From Streptomyces sp. DH24 (lineage in GTDB: Bacteria; Actinomycetota; Actinomycetes; Streptomycetales; Streptomycetaceae), in contig NZ_JARVKW010000020.1 of assembly GCF_029813775.1 (NCBI RefSeq), positions 1 through 64,000 on the forward strand: DNA of 64,000 nt, written 5' to 3'. The notes under the pieces were generated by a model. It was given only the letters and a program-made list of their open reading frames with translations, had not been told where the DNA came from and made no database searches. Positions 25,527 to 33,971 of this stretch are shown in pieces (the stretch's first letter is position 1; each line of letters begins with the position of its first letter). The position numbers were made by a program, and so were the translations under genes.

Positions 25527-27218
25527 TCACGCCTCCCTGCGGACCTCGACCACACGGAAGCGGTTGGCGACGAACGCCCCGTCGCACAGGGCGGAGTTGG
25601 CCGCCGGGTTGCCGCCCGAGCCGTGGAAGTCGGAGAAGGCGGCCGTCTGGTTGACGTACACCCCGCCGGTGAGGTTGAGGGACAGCTGGGCGGCCTCCTC
25701 CAGGCAGACCTCCTGCACGGCCTGCTCGACCTCGGCGTCGGTGGTGTACGCGCCGACCGTCATGGCGCCCTTCTCGCGGATCGTGCGCCGCAGCAGCTCC
25801 ACCGCGTCGGCCGCCGAGTCGACCGCGACGGCGAACGCGACCGGCCCGAAGCACTCGCTCATGTAGGCGGCCTCGGCGTCCGGCTTCGCGCCGTCCAGCT
25901 TCACGATCACCGGCGTGCGGACCACCGCGCCCGGGAACTCCGGGTGGGCGATCTCGCGGGAGGCGAGGGCGACCTCGCCGAGCCCGGCGGAGGCCTCCAG
26001 GCGGGCCTTGACGTCCGGGTTGACGATCGCGCCGAGCAGGGCGTTCGCCCGGGCGTCGTCGCCCAGCAGGCCGTCCACGGCCTTCGCGAGGTCGGCGACC
26101 ACCTCGTCGTAGGACTTGGGGCCCTCGTCCGTGGTGATGCCGTCGCGCGGGACGAGCAGGTTCTGCGGGGTGGTGCACATCTGGCCGCTGTAGAGCGACA
26201 GGGAGAACGCCAGGTTGGCGAGCATGCCCTTGTAGTCGCCGGCCGACTCCACGATCACCGTGTTGACGCCGGCCTTCTCCGTGTAGACCTGGGCCTGGCG
26301 GGCGTTGGTCTCCAGCCAGTCGCCGAAGGACGTCGAGCCCGTGTAGTCGATGATCCGGATCTCCGGGCGGGTCGCGAGGGTCTTGGCGATGCCCTCGCCG
26401 GGCCGCTCGGCGGCCAGCGCGACCAGGTTCGGGTCGAAGCCGGCCTCCGCCAGCACCTCGCGCGCGACCCGCACGGTGAGCGCGAGCGGCAGCACCGCGC
26501 GCGGGTGGGGCTTGACCAGGACCGCGTTGCCGGTGGCCAGGGAGGCGAACAGGCCCGGGTAGCCGTTCCACGTGGGGAAGGTGTTGCAGCCGATCACCAG
26601 GCCGATGCCGCGCGGGACCGGCGTGAACCGCTTGGTCAGCGCGAGCGGGTCGCGCTTGCCCTGCGGCTTGGTCCACTCCGCGGTGTCGGGCGTGCGGACC
26701 TGCTCCACGTACGCGTACGCCACCGCCTCCATGCCGCGGTCCTGCGCATGGGGGCCGCCCGCCTGGAACGCCATCATGAAGGCCTGGCCGGAGGTGTGCA
26801 TGACCGCGTGGGCGAACTCGTGCGTCCGGTCGCTGATCCGCTTGAGGATCTCCAGGCAGACCACCGCGCGCAGCTCGGCGCCGGCGTCCCGCCAGGCCCG
26901 CATCCCGGCCTTCATGGCGGGCAGCAGCACGTCGACGTCCGCGTGCGGGTACGTCACGCCCAGCTCGATGCCGTACGGGGAGACCTCGCCGCCCACCCAG
27001 TCGTCCGTGCCGGGCTGGCCGAGGTCGATGCGGGTGCCGAGCAGGGCGTCGAAGGCGGCTTTGCCCGCGGCCATGTCCAGGCTGCCGCCCTCCCCGTAGG
27101 CCTTGGGGTGCTCGGGGTGCGGGGACCAGTACGCGCGCGTGCGGATGGCTTCCAGCGCCTGGTCGAGGGTGGGCCGGTGCCTGGCGATCAGGTCGTGCGC
27201 GGTCAGTTCGGCGGCCAT
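25527..27218 (-). CDS. paaN: Phenylacetic acid degradation protein PaaN (aldehyde dehydrogenase family)
   Basis: 563 residues, matching the PaaN branch of aldehyde dehydrogenases. NAD site region VPRGIGLVIGCNTFPTWNGYP, GNAVLVKPHP, the substrate motif IDYTGSTSFGDWLETNA, and the catalytic Cys in YSGQMCTTPQNLL. In the phenylacetate pathway such enzymes oxidise the ring-opened semialdehyde-CoA; actinobacterial PaaN may act on related acyl aldehydes. Divergent from the 3-hydroxyacyl-CoA dehydrogenase gene, with a palindromic operator between them. Confidence 0.9.
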   Translation of the reverse strand: MAAELTAHDLIARHRPTLDQALEAIRTRAYWSPHPEHPKAYGEGGSLDMAAGKAAFDALLGTRIDLGQPGTDDWVGGEVSPYGIELGVTYPHADVDVLLPAMKAGMRAWRDAGAELRAVVCLEILKRISDRTHEFAHAVMHTSGQAFMMAFQAGGPHAQDRGMEAVAYAYVEQVRTPDTAEWTKPQGKRDPLALTKRFTPVPRGIGLVIGCNTFPTWNGYPGLFASLATGNAVLVKPHPRAVLPLALTVRVAREVLAEAGFDPNLVALAAERPGEGIAKTLATRPEIRIIDYTGSTSFGDWLETNARQAQVYTEKAGVNTVIVESAGDYKGMLANLAFSLSLYSGQMCTTPQNLLVPRDGITTDEGPKSYDEVVADLAKAVDGLLGDDARANALLGAIVNPDVKARLEASAGLGEVALASREIAHPEFPGAVVRTPVIVKLDGAKPDAEAAYMSECFGPVAFAVAVDSAADAVELLRRTIREKGAMTVGAYTTDAEVEQAVQEVCLEEAAQLSLNLTGGVYVNQTAAFSDFHGSGGNPAANSALCDGAFVANRFRVVEVRREA

Positions 27219-27310
27219 GCGGGACCAACTCCTCGTCTCAGGAACTCTTCGTCGAGCTCTTGGACCTGAACAGAAACGGTGGGCGGGAACGGGCGGTCAG
27301 AGTTAGAGTA

Positions 27311-27324
27311 ACCGAACGATCGGT
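27311..27324. promoter_or_regulatory. 14-bp palindromic operator, paaN/paaH divergent promoter
   Basis: ACCGAACGATCGGT (arms ACCGA/TCGGT). On the minus strand TACTCT (27310-27305) adjoins it as a likely -10 of paaN, so a bound repressor would cover the spacer and -35 region. The same motif is at 30170-30183. The TetR protein encoded downstream is the obvious candidate to bind it. Confidence 0.7.
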
Positions 27325-27380
27325 CGGGACAAGGGGGCCTGCCGCATCTGTGGAAAACCCCGTGCGGGAGGATCGCGCCC

Positions 27381-28898
27381 ATGACAGCACTCGACCTCAG
27401 CAGCCCCGTGGCCGTCGTCGGCACCGGCACCATGGGTCAGGGCATCGCCCAGGTCGCGCTGGTCGCGGGCCACCCCGTCCGGCTCTACGACGCCGCCCCC
27501 GGCCGCGCCCGGGCCGCGGCCGACGCGATCGGCGCCCGCCTCGACCGGCTCGTCGAGAAGGGCCGGCTCGGCAGCGCCGACCGGGACGCCGCGCGCGCCC
27601 GGCTGCTGCCCGCCGAGAGCCTCACCGACCTCGCGGACTGCGCCCTGGTCGTGGAGGCGGTGCTCGAACGTCTCGACGTGAAGCGGGAACTCTTCACCGA
27701 GCTGGAGGGCATCGTCGCCGACGACTGCCTGCTCGCCACCAACACGTCCTCGCTGTCCGTCACGGCCATCGGCGGCGCCCTCACGAACCCCGGCCGCTTC
27801 GTCGGCCTGCACTTCTTCAACCCGGCGCCGCTGCTGCCGCTGGTCGAGGTGGTCTCCGGGTTCGCCACCGACGTCACGTCGGCCACGCGCGCGTACGAGA
27901 CCGCCCGCGCCTGGGGCAAGGCCCCGGTCGCCTGCGCGGACACCCCCGGCTTCATCGTCAACCGCATAGCCCGGCCCTTCTACGCCGAGGCGTTCGCGGT
28001 CTACGAGGCACAGGCCGCCGACCCCGCCACCATCGACGCGGTGCTGCGCGAGTCCGGCGGCTTCCGGATGGGTGCCTTCGAGCTCACCGACCTCATCGGG
28101 CAGGACGTCAACGAGTCCGTCACGCGCTCGGTGTGGGAGTCGTTCTTCCAGGACGTGCGCTTCACGCCCTCGCTCGCCCAGCGGCGGCTCGTGGAGTCCG
28201 GCAGGCTCGGCCGCAAGAGCGGCCGGGGCTGGTACGACCACCGGGACGGCGCCGAGCGCCCCGAACCGCACACCGCGGAGCCGGCCCGGCCGCCCGCGTA
28301 CGTCGTCGCCGAGGGCGACCTCGGCCCGGCGTCCGACCTGCTCACGCTGATCCGCGAGGCGGGCATCCCGGTCCGCGAGGAGGACGAGGACCACGGCACC
28401 CGGTTCGTGCTGCCGAGCGGCGGCCAGCTCGTCCTCGCCGACGGGCAGACCTCCGTGGAGTTCCGCGACGTCGTCTACTTCGACCTCGCCCTCGACTACC
28501 GCCGTGCCACCCGCGTCGCCCTGGCCGCCTCCCAGGACACCTCGCCGCGCACGCTCGCCGAGGCCACCGGCCTGTTCCAGGCCATCGGCAAGAAGGTCAG
28601 CGTCATCGGCGACGTCCCCGGCATGATCGTCGCCCGTACGGTCGCGCGGATCATCGACCTGGCGCACGACGCCGTGGCCAAGGGCGTGGCCACCGAGGAG
28701 GACATCGACACCGCGATGCGGCTCGGGGTCAACTACCCTCTCGGACCGTTCGAGTGGAGCCGCAGGCTCGGCCGCAACTGGGCATACGCCCTGCTGGACG
28801 ACCTGCATCTGCGCGACCCCAGCGGCCGCTACGCGCCGTCCCTCGCGCTGTACCGCCACGCGTACGCCTCCGACAAGCGGGAGGGCAGCACCTCATGA
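27381..28898 (+). CDS. paaH: 3-hydroxyacyl-CoA dehydrogenase
   Basis: 505 residues. N-terminal Rossmann fold VVGTGTMGQGIAQ, NTSSLSVTAIG, GLHFFNPAPLLPLVEVV (catalytic His region), then the 3HCDH C-terminal domain; a second, diverged 3HCDH domain occupies the last ~110 residues (PGMIVARTVARIIDLAHDAV, GVNYPLGPFEW). The double C-terminal domain is typical of PaaH/PaaC-type enzymes that oxidise 3-hydroxyadipyl-CoA. Expected cofactor NAD. Its stop overlaps the TetR start by four bases. Confidence 0.9.
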   Translation: MTALDLSSPVAVVGTGTMGQGIAQVALVAGHPVRLYDAAPGRARAAADAIGARLDRLVEKGRLGSADRDAARARLLPAESLTDLADCALVVEAVLERLDVKRELFTELEGIVADDCLLATNTSSLSVTAIGGALTNPGRFVGLHFFNPAPLLPLVEVVSGFATDVTSATRAYETARAWGKAPVACADTPGFIVNRIARPFYAEAFAVYEAQAADPATIDAVLRESGGFRMGAFELTDLIGQDVNESVTRSVWESFFQDVRFTPSLAQRRLVESGRLGRKSGRGWYDHRDGAERPEPHTAEPARPPAYVVAEGDLGPASDLLTLIREAGIPVREEDEDHGTRFVLPSGGQLVLADGQTSVEFRDVVYFDLALDYRRATRVALAASQDTSPRTLAEATGLFQAIGKKVSVIGDVPGMIVARTVARIIDLAHDAVAKGVATEEDIDTAMRLGVNYPLGPFEWSRRLGRNWAYALLDDLHLRDPSGRYAPSLALYRHAYASDKREGSTS

Positions 28899-29488
28899 CC
28901 ACCGCCAGGCGCGACACGTACACGCCGGAGACCCTGCTGTCCGTCGCCGTGCGGGTGTTCAACGAGCGCGGCTACGACGGCACGTCGATGGAGCATCTGT
29001 CCAGGGCGGCCGGCATCTCCAAGTCCTCGATCTACCACCACGTCTCGGGCAAGGAGGAGCTGCTTCGCCGGGCCGTCAGCCGCGCCCTGGACGGCCTCTT
29101 CGGCATCCTGGACGAGGAGCACGCGCGCGAGGGGCACGCCGCCGACCGGCTGGAGTACGTCGTACGGCGCATGGTCGAGGTGCTGCTGCGCGAACTGCCG
29201 TACGTGACGCTGCTGCTGCGGGTGCGCGGCAACACCGGGACCGAGCGGTGGGCGCTGGACCGGCGCCGGGAGTTCGACCACCGGGTCGCCGAGCTGCTGA
29301 AGGCCGCGGCGGCCGACGGCGAGGTGCGCGGCGACGTGGAGGTGCGGCTCGCGACCCGGCTCGTCTTCGGCATGATCAACTCGATCGTCGAGTGGTACCG
29401 GCCGGAGGTGCGCGGCATGGGGGAGCGCGAAGTCGCCGACGCGGTGGTGCGGTTGGTGTTCGACGGGCTGCGCAGGGCCGACGCCTGA
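28895..29488 (+). CDS. TetR family transcriptional regulator (PaaR-like)
   Basis: 197 residues from ATG 28895. N-terminal TetR helix-turn-helix (LLSVAVRVFNERGYDGTSMEHLSRAAGISKSSIYHHVSGKEELL), then an all-helical ligand domain. Coupled to paaH. By position it should repress the paaN/paaH promoters through the palindrome at 27311 and perhaps the bkd promoter through the one at 30170; acyl-CoA or phenylacetyl-CoA ligands are known for relatives. The ligand here is unknown. Confidence 0.88.
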   Translation: MTTARRDTYTPETLLSVAVRVFNERGYDGTSMEHLSRAAGISKSSIYHHVSGKEELLRRAVSRALDGLFGILDEEHAREGHAADRLEYVVRRMVEVLLRELPYVTLLLRVRGNTGTERWALDRRREFDHRVAELLKAAAADGEVRGDVEVRLATRLVFGMINSIVEWYRPEVRGMGEREVADAVVRLVFDGLRRADA

Positions 29489-29530
29489 AGCACGTGCAGG
29501 GAGGGGGCGGCCCTGCGGCTCGGCGCACCC

Positions 29531-29563
29531 TCGGCCCCGGGGCGAGTGCTCCGGTCCGGGGCC
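29531..29563. terminator. Hairpin between convergent TetR and AsnC genes
   Basis: CTCGGCCCCGG pairs with CCGGGGCCG across a ~14-base loop in the 79-base gap between the two stop codons. Confidence 0.55.
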
Positions 29564-29567
29564 GGGG

Positions 29568-30068
29568 TCAGTCCTGGGGTTCCAGGTCCTCCTCCTCGAA
29601 GACCAGCAGCGTGCGCGTGCTGAGCACCTCCGGGATCGCCTGGAGCCGGGTCAGCACCAGCTCGCGCAGCGACCTGTTGTCGGCGACGTGCACCATGAGC
29701 AGCACGTCGAAGTCCCCGCCCACCAGCGCGATGTGGGAGGCCCCGGGCAGCTGCCTGAGCTGTTCGCGCACCGTGCGCCAGGAGTTCTGGACGATCTTCA
29801 GCGTGATGTACGCCGACGTGCCGTGGCCCGCCCGTTCGTGGTCCACGCGCGCGCCGAAGCCGCGGATCACGCCGTCCTCGATGAGCCGGTTGATGCGCGC
29901 GTAGGCGTTCGCCCGCGAGACGTGCACCCGTTCGGCGACCGACCGTATCGACGCGCGGCCGTCCGCCTGGAGCATCCGCAGGATGTCCTGGTCTATGGAA
30001 TCCAGAGGGCGCGGGGGCGGGAGCGGCCCGCCGGGGTCCGCCCCCGCGGCCATTTGTTCAGATGCCAT
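29568..30068 (-). CDS. bkdR: AsnC/Lrp family regulator of branched-chain catabolism
   Basis: 166 residues from ATG 30068; start is uncertain because an ATG at 30053 and one 24 bases upstream are also in frame. The HTH (LDSIDQDILRMLQADGRASIRSVAERVHVSRANAYARINRL) and the C-terminal RAM/ActD ligand domain (IALVGGDFDVLLMVHV) are clear. It is divergent from the bkdA-bkdB-bkdC operon, as expected for the AsnC-type BkdR that controls branched-chain keto acid dehydrogenase genes in Streptomyces. Confidence 0.85.
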   Translation of the reverse strand: MASEQMAAGADPGGPLPPPRPLDSIDQDILRMLQADGRASIRSVAERVHVSRANAYARINRLIEDGVIRGFGARVDHERAGHGTSAYITLKIVQNSWRTVREQLRQLPGASHIALVGGDFDVLLMVHVADNRSLRELVLTRLQAIPEVLSTRTLLVFEEEDLEPQD

Positions 30069-30126
30069 CTCCCCCGGCCTCCCTACCATGGACGTAATGC
30101 GTTCATTTGAGGTTGTGGAGAACCGA

Positions 30127-30135
30127 TTGTCCACA
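30127..30135 (+). other. DnaA box in the bkdR-bkdA promoter region
   Basis: TTGTCCACA is the exact Streptomyces-type DnaA box. It is single, so functional meaning is uncertain. Confidence 0.4.
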
Positions 30136-30169
30136 GCGTGACGGCGCCTGTAGCCAAAATGTGCCGGCG

Positions 30170-30183
30170 ACCGAACAATCGGT
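30170..30183. promoter_or_regulatory. 14-bp palindromic operator upstream of bkdA
   Basis: ACCGAACAATCGGT differs by one base from the operator at 27311-27324. ACCGATTGT at 30123-30131 repeats its right half in inverted form. It lies 60 bases before the bkdA start. Confidence 0.65.
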
Positions 30184-30242
30184 AGGTGGGGCGCGTCACA
30201 GACGCCGCGCCTCCGAAGCCGCTCCCACCAGGAGGTGCCGTC

Positions 30243-31385
30243 ATGACGGTCATGGAGCAGCGGGGTGCCTACCGGCCGTCCCCGCCGCCCGCCTGGCAGC
30301 CCCGCACGGATCCCGCGCCGTTGCTGCCCGACGCCGAGCCCCACCGCGTCCTCGGCACCGAGGCGGCCGCGCAGGCCGACCCGGACCTGCTGCGCAGGCT
30401 GTACGCGGAGCTGGTGCGCGGCCGCCGCTACAACACGCAGGCGACCGCCCTCACCAAGCAGGGCCGCCTCGCCGTCTACCCGTCCAGCACCGGCCAGGAG
30501 GCCTGCGAGGTCGCCGCCGCGCTCGTGCTGGAGGAGCGCGACTGGCTCTTCCCGAGCTACCGCGACACCCTCGCGGTGGTGGCACGCGGCGTGGACCCCG
30601 TCGAGGCCCTCACCCTGCTGCGCGGCGACTGGCACACCGGCTACGACCCCTACGAGCACCGGGTCGCCCCGCTGTGCACGCCGCTCGCCACCCAGCTGCC
30701 GCACGCGGTCGGGCTCGCCCACGCCGCCCGCCTCAAGGGCGACGACGTGGTGGCCCTGGCCATGGTCGGTGACGGCGGCACCAGTGAGGGCGACTTCCAC
30801 GAGGCGCTGAACTTCGCGGCCGTCTGGCAGGCACCGGTCGTCTTCCTCGTCCAGAACAACGGCTTCGCGATCTCCGTGCCGCTCGCCAAGCAGACCGCGG
30901 CCCCGTCGCTGGCGCACAAGGCCGTCGGCTACGGCATGCCCGGCCGGCTCGTCGACGGCAACGACGCCGCGGCCGTGCACGAGGTCCTCGGTGACGCCGT
31001 GCGGCGCGCGCGTGCGGGCGGCGGTCCCACGCTCGTGGAGGCGGTGACGTACCGCGTGGAGGCCCACACCAACGCCGACGACGCGACCCGCTACCGCGGC
31101 GACGCCGAGGTGGAGACCTGGCGCGAGCACGACCCGATCCGGCTGCTGGAGCGGGAGCTGACCGACCGCGGCCTGCTCGACGAGGCCGGCAGGCAGGCCG
31201 CGCGGGACGCCGCCGAGGAGATGGCGGCCGGTCTGCGCGAGCGGATGAACCAGGACCCCGCGCTCGACCCGATGGACCTGTTCGCCCACGTCTATGCCGA
31301 GGACACTCCCCAACTGCGCGAGCAGCGGGCCATGTTGCGCGCCGAGCTGGAGGCCGAGGCCGAGTCGGAAGGGGAGCGCCGATGA
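30243..31385 (+). CDS. bkdA: Branched-chain 2-oxo acid dehydrogenase E1 alpha subunit (first set)
   Basis: 380 residues from ATG 30243 with AGGAGG 7 bases upstream. Thiamine diphosphate/Mg motif GDGGTSEGDFHEALNFAAVWQAPVVFLVQNN (key G-D-G...N-N residues) and the E1 alpha signatures YPSSTGQEACEV and VTYRVEAHTNADDATRYR. It decarboxylates 2-oxo acids from valine, leucine and isoleucine with BkdB, giving acyl-CoA primers for branched fatty acids and polyketides. First gene of a tightly overlapping three-gene operon. Confidence 0.94.
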   Translation: MTVMEQRGAYRPSPPPAWQPRTDPAPLLPDAEPHRVLGTEAAAQADPDLLRRLYAELVRGRRYNTQATALTKQGRLAVYPSSTGQEACEVAAALVLEERDWLFPSYRDTLAVVARGVDPVEALTLLRGDWHTGYDPYEHRVAPLCTPLATQLPHAVGLAHAARLKGDDVVALAMVGDGGTSEGDFHEALNFAAVWQAPVVFLVQNNGFAISVPLAKQTAAPSLAHKAVGYGMPGRLVDGNDAAAVHEVLGDAVRRARAGGGPTLVEAVTYRVEAHTNADDATRYRGDAEVETWREHDPIRLLERELTDRGLLDEAGRQAARDAAEEMAAGLRERMNQDPALDPMDLFAHVYAEDTPQLREQRAMLRAELEAEAESEGERR

Positions 31386-32386
31386 CGACCGTCGCCGTCA
31401 AGCCGGCCACCATGGCGCAGGCACTCACGCGCGCGATGCGCGACGCGATGGCCGCCGACCCCGCCGTGCACGTCATGGGTGAGGACGTCGGTACCCTCGG
31501 CGGCGTCTTCCGGGTGACCGACGGGCTCGCCAAGGAGTTCGGCGAGGACCGCTGCAGGGACACCCCGCTCGCCGAGGCCGGCATCCTCGGCACGGCGGTC
31601 GGCATGGCGATGTACGGCCTGCGGCCGGTCGTGGAGATGCAGTTCGACGCGTTCGCCTACCCGGCGTTCGAGCAGCTGATCAGCCACGTCTCCCGGATGC
31701 GCAACCGCACGCGCGGCGCGATGCCGCTCCCGCTGACCATCCGCGTGCCCTACGGCGGCGGCATCGGCGGCGTCGAGCACCACAGCGACTCGTCCGAGGC
31801 GTACTACATGGCGACTCCGGGGCTCCATGTCGTCACACCCGCGACCGTCGCCGACGCCTACGGCCTGCTGCGCGCGTCGATCGCCTCCGACGACCCGGTG
31901 GTCTTCCTGGAGCCGAAGCGGCTGTACTGGTCGAAGGACTCCTGGAACCCGGAGGAGCCGACGCCCGTTGAACCGATTGGCCGTGCGGTGGTGCGGCGCT
32001 CGGGGCGGAGCGCCACGCTCATCACGTACGGGCCGTCCGTGCCCGTCTGTCTCCAGGCGGCCGAGGCGGCCCGGGCCGAGGGCTGGGACCTCGAAGTCGT
32101 CGATCTGCGCTCACTGGTGCCGTTCGACGACGAGACGGTGTGCGCCTCGGTGCGGCGGACGGGACGCGCGGTCGTCGTCCACGAGTCGGGTTCCTTCGGG
32201 GGCCCGGGCGGGGAGATCGCGGCCCGGGTCACGGAGCGCTGCTTCCATCACCTGGAGGCGCCGGTGCTGCGTGTGGCCGGGTTCGACATCCCGTATCCGC
32301 CGCCGATGCTGGAGCGCCACCACCTGCCCGGCGTGGACCGGATCCTCGACGCCGTGGGGCGTCTGCAGTGGGAGGCCGAGAGCTGA
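31382..32386 (+). CDS. bkdB: Branched-chain 2-oxo acid dehydrogenase E1 beta subunit (first set)
   Basis: 334 residues. Transketolase-type pyrimidine-binding domain with VMGEDVGTLGGVFRVTDGL, DTPLAEAGILGTAVGMAMYG and VRIPYGGG-like VPYGGGIGGVEHHSDSSEA; C-terminal transketolase domain with LITYGPSVPVCLQAA. It forms the alpha2beta2 E1 with the upstream product. Start overlaps the bkdA stop by four bases (ATGA) and its stop overlaps the bkdC start by one base. Confidence 0.95.
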   Translation: MTTVAVKPATMAQALTRAMRDAMAADPAVHVMGEDVGTLGGVFRVTDGLAKEFGEDRCRDTPLAEAGILGTAVGMAMYGLRPVVEMQFDAFAYPAFEQLISHVSRMRNRTRGAMPLPLTIRVPYGGGIGGVEHHSDSSEAYYMATPGLHVVTPATVADAYGLLRASIASDDPVVFLEPKRLYWSKDSWNPEEPTPVEPIGRAVVRRSGRSATLITYGPSVPVCLQAAEAARAEGWDLEVVDLRSLVPFDDETVCASVRRTGRAVVVHESGSFGGPGGEIAARVTERCFHHLEAPVLRVAGFDIPYPPPMLERHHLPGVDRILDAVGRLQWEAES

Positions 32387-33834
32387 TGGCACAGGTGCTG
32401 GAGTTCAAGCTCCCCGACCTCGGTGAGGGACTGACCGAGGCGGAGATCGTGCGCTGGCTGGTGGAGGTGGGCGACGTGGTCGCCGTCGACCAGCCGGTGG
32501 TCGAGGTGGAGACGGCCAAGGCGATGGTCGAGGTGCCCTGCCCGTACGGGGGCGTGGTCACCGCCCGCTTCGGCGAGGAGGGCACCGAGCTGCCGGTCGG
32601 GGCGCCGCTGCTGACGGTCGCCGTGGGGGCGCCGGCCTCCGACCGCCGGGATGCGGACTCGAGCACCCCGGCGCCGACGGCACCGGCCCCGCAGTCGTCC
32701 GGCACGGCGGCCGAGAGCACGTCCGGCTCGGGCAACGTCCTGGTCGGGTACGGCACCTCGGAGGCGCCGGCCCGCAGGCGCAGGGTACGGCCGGGGCAGC
32801 CGGCGCCTGCCGCCCCTGCCGCGTCCTCCGCGTCTGCCGGGCCCACCCAGTCCGCCGCCGCCGTCGCGTCCGCGCGGGCGAACGGGCAGGTCAGGGCCTC
32901 CTCGGACACGGTCGACGGTCCCGTCCCGGTGATCTCGCCGCTGGTCCGGCGTCTGGCCCGGGAGAACGGACTGGACCTCAGGGAGCTGACCGGCTCCGGC
33001 CCGGACGGGCTGATCCTCCGGGCGGACGTGGAGTACGCGCTGCGGGCCGCCGCCGCCCAGGACCGCCCGGCCCAGCCGTCGGCCGAACCGCACACGCGCG
33101 AGCCGTCCCCGCAGGCCTCCGCGCCGGCCGCCACCGCCCCGCACGGCGGCGTCCGCACACCGCTCAAGGGCGTCCGCGGCGCCGTCGCCGACACGCTGGC
33201 CCGCAGCCGGCGCGAGATCCCGGACGCGACGTGCTGGGTGGACGCCGACGCCACGGAGCTGATGCGGGCGCGGACCGCGATGAACGCCGCGGGCGGGCCG
33301 AAGATCTCCCTGGTCGCGCTGCTGGCGCGGATCTGCACCGCCGCCCTGGCCCGCTTCCCGGAGCTCAACTCCACGGTGGACATGGCGGCCAGGGAGATCG
33401 TCCGGTTCGACCACGTGCACCTCGGCTTCGCCGCGCAGACCGACCGCGGGCTCGTCGTGCCGGTCGTCCGGGACGCGCAGGCGCGCGACGCCGAGTCGCT
33501 GACGGCGGAGTTCGCGAGGCTCACCGAGGCGGCCCGGACCGGGACCCTGACACCGGGCGACCTCACCGGCGGCACCTTCACGTTGAACAACTACGGGGTG
33601 TTCGGCGTCGACGGTTCCACGCCGATCATCAACCACCCCGAGGCCGCCATGCTCGGCGTCGGCCGCATCGTCCCCAAGCCGTGGGTGCACGAGGGCGAGC
33701 TGGCGGTGCGGCAGGTCGTCCAGCTGTCGCTCACCTTCGACCACCGGGTGTGCGACGGCGGCACGGCGGGCGGCTTCCTGCGGTACGTGGCGGACTGCGT
33801 GGAACAGCCGGCGGTGCTGCTGCGGACGCTGTGA
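32386..33834 (+). CDS. bkdC: Branched-chain 2-oxo acid dehydrogenase E2, lipoyl acyltransferase (first set)
   Basis: 482 residues. N-terminal lipoyl domain with lipoylated Lys in VEVETAKAMVEVP; long Ala/Pro/Ser linkers; peripheral subunit-binding domain (ISPLVRRLARENGLDLRELTGSGPDGLILRADV); C-terminal catalytic domain ending in TFDHRVCDGG, with the active His and Asp. It transfers the acyl group to CoA. No E3 (lipoamide dehydrogenase) gene follows, so E3 must come from elsewhere in the genome. Confidence 0.94.
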   Translation: MAQVLEFKLPDLGEGLTEAEIVRWLVEVGDVVAVDQPVVEVETAKAMVEVPCPYGGVVTARFGEEGTELPVGAPLLTVAVGAPASDRRDADSSTPAPTAPAPQSSGTAAESTSGSGNVLVGYGTSEAPARRRRVRPGQPAPAAPAASSASAGPTQSAAAVASARANGQVRASSDTVDGPVPVISPLVRRLARENGLDLRELTGSGPDGLILRADVEYALRAAAAQDRPAQPSAEPHTREPSPQASAPAATAPHGGVRTPLKGVRGAVADTLARSRREIPDATCWVDADATELMRARTAMNAAGGPKISLVALLARICTAALARFPELNSTVDMAAREIVRFDHVHLGFAAQTDRGLVVPVVRDAQARDAESLTAEFARLTEAARTGTLTPGDLTGGTFTLNNYGVFGVDGSTPIINHPEAAMLGVGRIVPKPWVHEGELAVRQVVQLSLTFDHRVCDGGTAGGFLRYVADCVEQPAVLLRTL

Positions 33835-33971
33835 GGTGAGGGCGGGGGCGATGCGTGCCGTCCCCGCCGCGACCGCTTCGGGAGGCCCCGCGTACCGCCG
33901 GCCGCGCGGCCGGGTGTCCGCATGCTGTGCGCAGGGGTGGCATTGATCCTTCCGGCGCCCATACTCGGGGG

